From: Rhodobacterales bacterium
GTDB taxonomy: Bacteria > Pseudomonadota > Alphaproteobacteria > Rhodobacterales > Rhodobacteraceae
Assembly: GCA_025362795.1 (NCBI GenBank)
Contig: JANYFE010000002.1
Span: 1-57,410 of the forward strand
Length of the DNA stretch: 57,410 nucleotides
Reading direction: 5' to 3'
Each line of letters starts with the position of its first letter. Position 1 is the first letter of the stretch. Shown piece by piece: positions 54,109 to 57,410 of this stretch. Both the position numbers and the translations under genes were made by a program. The notes under the pieces are model-generated. The model saw only the letters and a program-made list of their open reading frames with translations, ran no database searches and was not told the DNA's origin.

Positions 54109-54720
54109 TCAGAGAATGCGGCGCGCCACCGCAATCGACGTGGCCTGGGACTGCGTCTTTGCCCCCAGTTTGCGTTTGACGTTGTTCAGCCGGGCCTTGA
54201 CCGCACTTTCGGAAATGCCCAGCAAGGCGGCAATCTGCTTCAATCGCATGCCTTCAGATTGCAGTTTCAGCGCCTCCACTTCCGCCGCCGTCAGGCTGGG
54301 TTCATCGTCCACGCCGGAGTGCAGCTGCATCACGATATGCCGCAAGTCTTGCAGATCGCGTTCTTCGAAATCGCGGTCATCGCGAAAGAAAAATCCATAG
54401 CTGCGGCGGCCCCGGTCGGTTGCGGTCATCACAGAAATCGCAGCGCCGTGGCTGAGCCCAAATCCAGCAGCGCGGGCGCGAACCTGGTGCGGGTCGGGCA
54501 GGGAAAGGTCGGAAAAGCGCACCACGCCTACGTTACCATAGACCCATTTCATCGCTGGATCGTGAATGACCAACCCATGAGTCGTGTAAAATTCGACCCA
54601 GTTATCGGGCAACTCATTGAGTTCCTCTTCCGGAAACGAAAATCCAACGCGGAGTGCCACGTAGAACCCCGCCGGAGAAATCTGGTCGATCTGTGCTCGC
54701 ATCGCTTGAAGTAAGGTCAT
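54109..54720 (-). CDS. luxR: LuxR-family AHL-responsive transcriptional regulator
   Basis: A 203-residue regulator. The autoinducer-binding domain keeps Trp41, Tyr45, Asp54 and Pro55 with LuxR spacing. The C-terminal HTH (residues about 142-195) starts LTAAEVEALKLQSEGMRLKQIAALLGISESAV and ends in KRKLGAKTQSQA. It sits upstream of luxI on the same strand and divergent from a second, HTH-less homolog. It probably controls luxI and the neighbours on binding AHL. Confidence 0.93.
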   Translation of the reverse strand: MTLLQAMRAQIDQISPAGFYVALRVGFSFPEEELNELPDNWVEFYTTHGLVIHDPAMKWVYGNVGVVRFSDLSLPDPHQVRARAAGFGLSHGAAISVMTATDRGRRSYGFFFRDDRDFEERDLQDLRHIVMQLHSGVDDEPSLTAAEVEALKLQSEGMRLKQIAALLGISESAVKARLNNVKRKLGAKTQSQATSIAVARRIL

Positions 54721-54827
54721 CTACTCAAAACAGTTGCCGAACCGCGGCAGTAACCATAGCTTCTAACCGGAAACCAATGCCCGGAACGAGTGTTATTCGC
54801 ATCCGCTAGCATCCTAGAGGTGAAAAA
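54721..54827. promoter_or_regulatory. Divergent promoter region between luxR and the HTH-less homolog
   Basis: A 107-bp gap that must hold both promoters. No clear lux box can be named by eye. The right gene has AGAGGTG about 6 nt before its TTG start. Confidence 0.35.
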
Positions 54828-55307
54828 TTGGCGAAAAGCCCCGGCAAGGACGAAATTGTCGCACAATATTTGGGCAGACTTGCTGCGCTTTGCGGCAGCG
54901 GCTACGCTTTGGCGGTTCATATTCGTTACACACGACCGACCTTGCTGTATCAGACCTACAGTCAGGCATGGGCCGATCACTACAGTGAAAAGGGCTATAT
55001 GCTGTCTGATCCGGTGGTGCGTTGGGGCATCATGCATACCGGCAGGATAGAGTGGAATAGCCTTGTGGATCAAGATCCTGAGGGTGTGATTGCCGCCGCT
55101 GTTTCCTTTGGCCTGACCAATGGCTGGACCTATGCGACCGGAACTGCCAGCACACGAACAATCGCTGGCCTGACACGTTCTGGCGGCCCGTTTTCACCGG
55201 AAGATGTCGCGGAAATTATCCGCATCGTCGACGCGATCCATGATGTGACCGAAGGCTTCGAAGCTTTCACGCCAGAGCTGCAAAACACCCTGCGCACCCT
55301 GCTCTGA
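54828..55307 (+). CDS. Autoinducer-binding domain protein lacking the DNA-binding domain
   Basis: A 159-residue LuxR-like N-terminal domain with the AHL-binding residues Trp48, Tyr52, Asp61, Pro62 and Trp76 at exactly the LuxR spacing. It ends at about residue 159, where an HTH domain would begin; no HTH sequence follows in any nearby frame. TTG start with AGAGGTG upstream. Such proteins may sequester AHL or form inactive dimers with the full LuxR. It is divergent from luxR and upstream of the FAD oxidase. Confidence 0.85.
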   Translation: MAKSPGKDEIVAQYLGRLAALCGSGYALAVHIRYTRPTLLYQTYSQAWADHYSEKGYMLSDPVVRWGIMHTGRIEWNSLVDQDPEGVIAAAVSFGLTNGWTYATGTASTRTIAGLTRSGGPFSPEDVAEIIRIVDAIHDVTEGFEAFTPELQNTLRTLL

Positions 55308-55495
55308 CCGAATCACCCCGGCAGTAGCGCTCCGTCGCCCCGCCTATCACTCGATCGCGGCTCTGCCGCCCCAGGGCCACCGCCTGCCAGAATTGATCGA
55401 AAGTGCGTGCCGTGTTAAAACTTGGCGGCCTGCTTCAAGCTGTGGCCAGCGGTTCTTTTCGACTGGACTGGTCGGTTTCCAGAAAGGGGGCAAGC

Positions 55496-56839
55496 ATGCA
55501 AACGCTGCCGCTGATTCACGCCTTGTCCCAAATCGTCACCGCCCGCTACGTATTTGGCCCGACATCGCCCGAATATGACAAGTTGCGCAGTGTCTGGAAC
55601 GGCATGATAGACCGGCATCCTCTGGCCATCGCGCTGCCGCAAAATGCGCAAGAGGTGGCGGCCATCATAACCCTTGCTGCCCGCGAAGGTCTGCCGCTCG
55701 CGATCCGCTGCGGTGGCCACAGCTTTCCGGGTTTTTCCACCTGTGATGGCGGCATCGTGCTGCACCTTTCGCGTCTGAACCGGGTTGCCATCGACCCGGT
55801 AAGCCGAATTGCAGAAGTTGGCGGCGGCGCACTGCTGGGGGATCTGGACCGTGCTGCGGCACCATTCGGTCTGGTGACGCCGGCTGGGCTGGTGTCGCAC
55901 ACTGGCGCGGGCGGTCTGGTTCTTGGCGGTGGTATGGGTTGGACCAGCCGACGACTGGGCCTCAGCGTCGACAGTCTGCTGGCTGCAGAACTTGCGACGG
56001 CGGACGGCACGATCATGGATGTCAGCGCGCATTCTCACCCGGACCTGTTTTGGGCCTTGCGGGGCGGCGGCGGCAATTTCGGTGTGGTCACAAGGTTCCG
56101 CTTCCGCTTGCATCACCTTGGCAAGGTGACGGTGGGCAACTGGCACTATGCGCCTGATCAGGCACACGATGCTTTGCTGACCTTGTCAGACCGCGCAGCG
56201 CACGCGCCGCGATCTGTGACGACTGTCTTCAATATGACGAACGCCGCGCTGTCGCTGACAGCCTTTCACAGTGGCGAGGAGACCGGAGGCGAAGCCGCCA
56301 TTGCCCCGTTTGCCGATCTTGCCGGGCCGGGACAGGGCGGCAAGATTGACACAGATTATGTCACCCTGCAAAGCCGCAGCGACGCGGCCCTGCGGCCGGG
56401 ACGGCGCTACTACGGCAAGGGTGGCTTCCTGAACCGGCTCGGTGCGCCGGTGGCCGACCTTTTGGCGACACTTGGCCGAACAGCCCCGACAGAGGCTTGC
56501 GAAATCTACATGCTTCAGCTTGGCGGGGCAGTTGCCGATGTTGCCGAAGATGCAACCGCTTATTCAGGACGCAGCGCCGCCTTTTACTGGATTGTCCAGC
56601 CCGTCTGGGACGATCCCGCCGATGACACAGCCTGCCTCAAATGGGGCGCGGAAGGCGGTCGGCAGATGGCAGATTTGTCGCAAGCCGGAAACTACCTGAA
56701 CGAACAGGGCGAGGTCAGCCCGGAATTGACCATGCAGGCCTATGGCCAAGTCAAATATGATCGGCTGGCCCGCCTGAAAGCCCGGTATGACCCGGGAAAT
56801 CTGTTCCGGCTGAACCAGAATATCGCGCCTTCCCCCTGA
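55496..56839 (+). CDS. Berberine-bridge-type FAD-linked oxidase
   Basis: A 447-residue flavoprotein. The FAD-binding PCMH domain has His75 in RCGGHSFPGF, the site of covalent FAD linkage, and VLGGGMGW; the C-terminal BBE motif is YDPGNLFRLNQNI. The second, cysteinyl link seen in bicovalent members is not evident (AGLVSHTGAGG), so FAD is probably bound through His only. The start at 55496 has GGGGG 6 nt upstream. It lies 188 bp after the AHL-domain gene and may belong to the quorum regulon. The substrate is unknown. Confidence 0.9.
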   Translation: MQTLPLIHALSQIVTARYVFGPTSPEYDKLRSVWNGMIDRHPLAIALPQNAQEVAAIITLAAREGLPLAIRCGGHSFPGFSTCDGGIVLHLSRLNRVAIDPVSRIAEVGGGALLGDLDRAAAPFGLVTPAGLVSHTGAGGLVLGGGMGWTSRRLGLSVDSLLAAELATADGTIMDVSAHSHPDLFWALRGGGGNFGVVTRFRFRLHHLGKVTVGNWHYAPDQAHDALLTLSDRAAHAPRSVTTVFNMTNAALSLTAFHSGEETGGEAAIAPFADLAGPGQGGKIDTDYVTLQSRSDAALRPGRRYYGKGGFLNRLGAPVADLLATLGRTAPTEACEIYMLQLGGAVADVAEDATAYSGRSAAFYWIVQPVWDDPADDTACLKWGAEGGRQMADLSQAGNYLNEQGEVSPELTMQAYGQVKYDRLARLKARYDPGNLFRLNQNIAPSP

Positions 56840-56843
56840 CGCC

Positions 56844-57003
56844 TCACACCACCCGCTCCACCATCATCGCCTTGATCTCGGCAATCGCCTTTGCCGGGTT
56901 CAGCCCTTGGGGCAGATTTTGGTGCAGTTCATGATGGTGTGGCAACGGTACAGCTTGAACGGATCTTCCAAGGCGTACCGCTGTTTCCCCGCGGCTTCGT
57001 CTC
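56844..57003 (-). pseudogene. sdhB: Frameshifted 3' remnant of sdhB
   Basis: The minus strand reads [16 protein letters not shown] and [18 protein letters not shown], then a stop, then in another frame [19 protein letters not shown]. This is the C-terminus of the succinate dehydrogenase iron-sulfur subunit with its last cysteine cluster. One G is missing in the run after AAG, which shifts the frame at CPKG. Upstream of ALRDE the similarity ends, so only about 50 codons remain. No other sdh gene is present, so the functional copy must lie elsewhere. Confidence 0.75.
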
Positions 57004-57047
57004 GCAAAGCGATGACCTAAAGACAGGAAAATGATTGCGCACCCGCT

Positions 57048-57320
57048 CTACCGCACGGTGAACAAATACGTGCCTGCGCCATCATCATGAGGGTCGCGGT
57101 CGCAGAGCTTCTCATTGGCTTTCTTGCCATATTGTGCGGGCAACGCCCACTTCGCGCTTGCATCCTGGACGCACCAGGAGCCGAAACTGGAATACACAAT
57201 GTCTCGTTTCACCAGGATGCCATAATAGTTCTCGCCTTTGTAAAGGACGCGCTCGGTGCTCACGCCTTTAATGGACCTGTCGCGGTTTCGTTCCGGTTTT
57301 TTGAGAGCAATACTCGCCAT
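57048..57320 (-). CDS. Small hypothetical ORF, possibly 5'-truncated by an IS
   Basis: A possible 90-residue protein with a Tyr/Lys-rich middle (RVLYKGENYYGILVKRD) and two cysteines. The ATG has no Shine-Dalgarno sequence. Its first about 16 codons may lie inside the adjacent IS end, so the original start was probably lost. I recognise no family. Confidence 0.35.
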   Translation of the reverse strand: MASIALKKPERNRDRSIKGVSTERVLYKGENYYGILVKRDIVYSSFGSWCVQDASAKWALPAQYGKKANEKLCDRDPHDDGAGTYLFTVR

Positions 57321-57334
57321 CAAGGAGACCGGAC

Positions 57335-57410
57335 ATGGCAGCGATACACAGCGACGAGTTCAAACGGGATGCGGTTCGCATCGCGCAAACAAGCGGCCTG
57401 ACCAGACGTC
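57335..57410 (+). CDS. IS3-type transposase OrfA, partial at the right edge
   Basis: The first 25 codons read MAAIHSDEFKRDAVRIAQ then TSGLTRR, which is the usual OrfA beginning with an HTH to follow. AAGGAG lies 8 nt upstream. The element continues beyond the window. A possible IS end, TGGACCTGTCGCGG, lies at 57272. It is a different element from the one on the left. Confidence 0.75.
   Translation, partial: MAAIHSDEFKRDAVRIAQTSGLTRR

Overview
The window looks like a chromosomal segment of a high-GC alphaproteobacterium of the order Rhodobacterales (Roseobacter/Rhodobacter/Paracoccus relatives). The evidence is gene content and order: dnaX-ybaB-recR, a TrcR (DUF1013) regulator, COQ9, rpsU, RTX-type secreted metalloproteases, an alanine dehydrogenase with a divergent Lrp regulator, and a LuxI/LuxR pair. 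I found no tRNA, rRNA or CRISPR array. The window is flanked by mobile-element material: an IS3-type element on the left and the first codons of another IS3-type transposase on the right.

Region 1 (1-1592) holds a partial ORF at the edge and an IS3-family element. The orfA of that element is interrupted by a 48-bp palindromic insertion. The element also supplies the stop codon of the neighbouring amidase-like gene.

Region 2 (1589-24619) is the most striking part: a roughly 23-kb divergent catabolic island. The left arm (minus strand, 17969 down to 1589) encodes, in transcription order, a phytoene-desaturase-like FAD oxidoreductase, a complete Dpp/Opp-type ABC importer (binding protein, two permeases, two ATPases), an AstE/AspA-like zinc deacylase, a second complete Opp-type importer, an S9-family peptidase and an N,N-dimethylformamidase-like protein. 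The right arm (plus strand, 18117-24619) encodes a formamidase-like cyclase, a second phytoene-desaturase-like FAD enzyme, a MarR regulator and both subunits of an indolepyruvate:ferredoxin oxidoreductase. Many genes overlap by 4-11 nt, and overlapping palindromes lie in the shared promoter region. I infer uptake of peptide- or amide-like compounds, their hydrolysis, oxidation of the released (possibly aromatic) part, and conversion of a 2-oxo acid to an acyl-CoA. The substrate is unknown.

Region 3 (24693-35085) is mostly housekeeping: flavin reductase, dnaX-ybaB-recR, an RTX metalloprotease, trcR, RNase T2, a glutathione transferase, mscL, and ald with a divergent lrp. Region 4 (35090-46745) has a LysR/sulfotransferase pair, a second RTX metalloprotease, a transglutaminase-like protein, an HNH-type gene lying between rpsU and the remnant of a drug/metabolite transporter, COQ9, a quinone oxidoreductase, a RecD-like helicase and an acyltransferase. 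Region 5 (46805-53112) contains a secreted hypothetical protein, a GH3 beta-glucosidase, deoD, and an SHMT-like enzyme next to an aldo/keto reductase.

Region 6 (53267-56839) is a quorum-sensing locus: luxI, luxR, and a divergent gene encoding an autoinducer-binding domain without a DNA-binding domain. A berberine-bridge-type FAD oxidase follows it. The right edge (56844-57410) holds a frameshifted 3' remnant of sdhB, a probably truncated small ORF and the start of an IS3-type orfA, which suggests IS-associated rearrangement.
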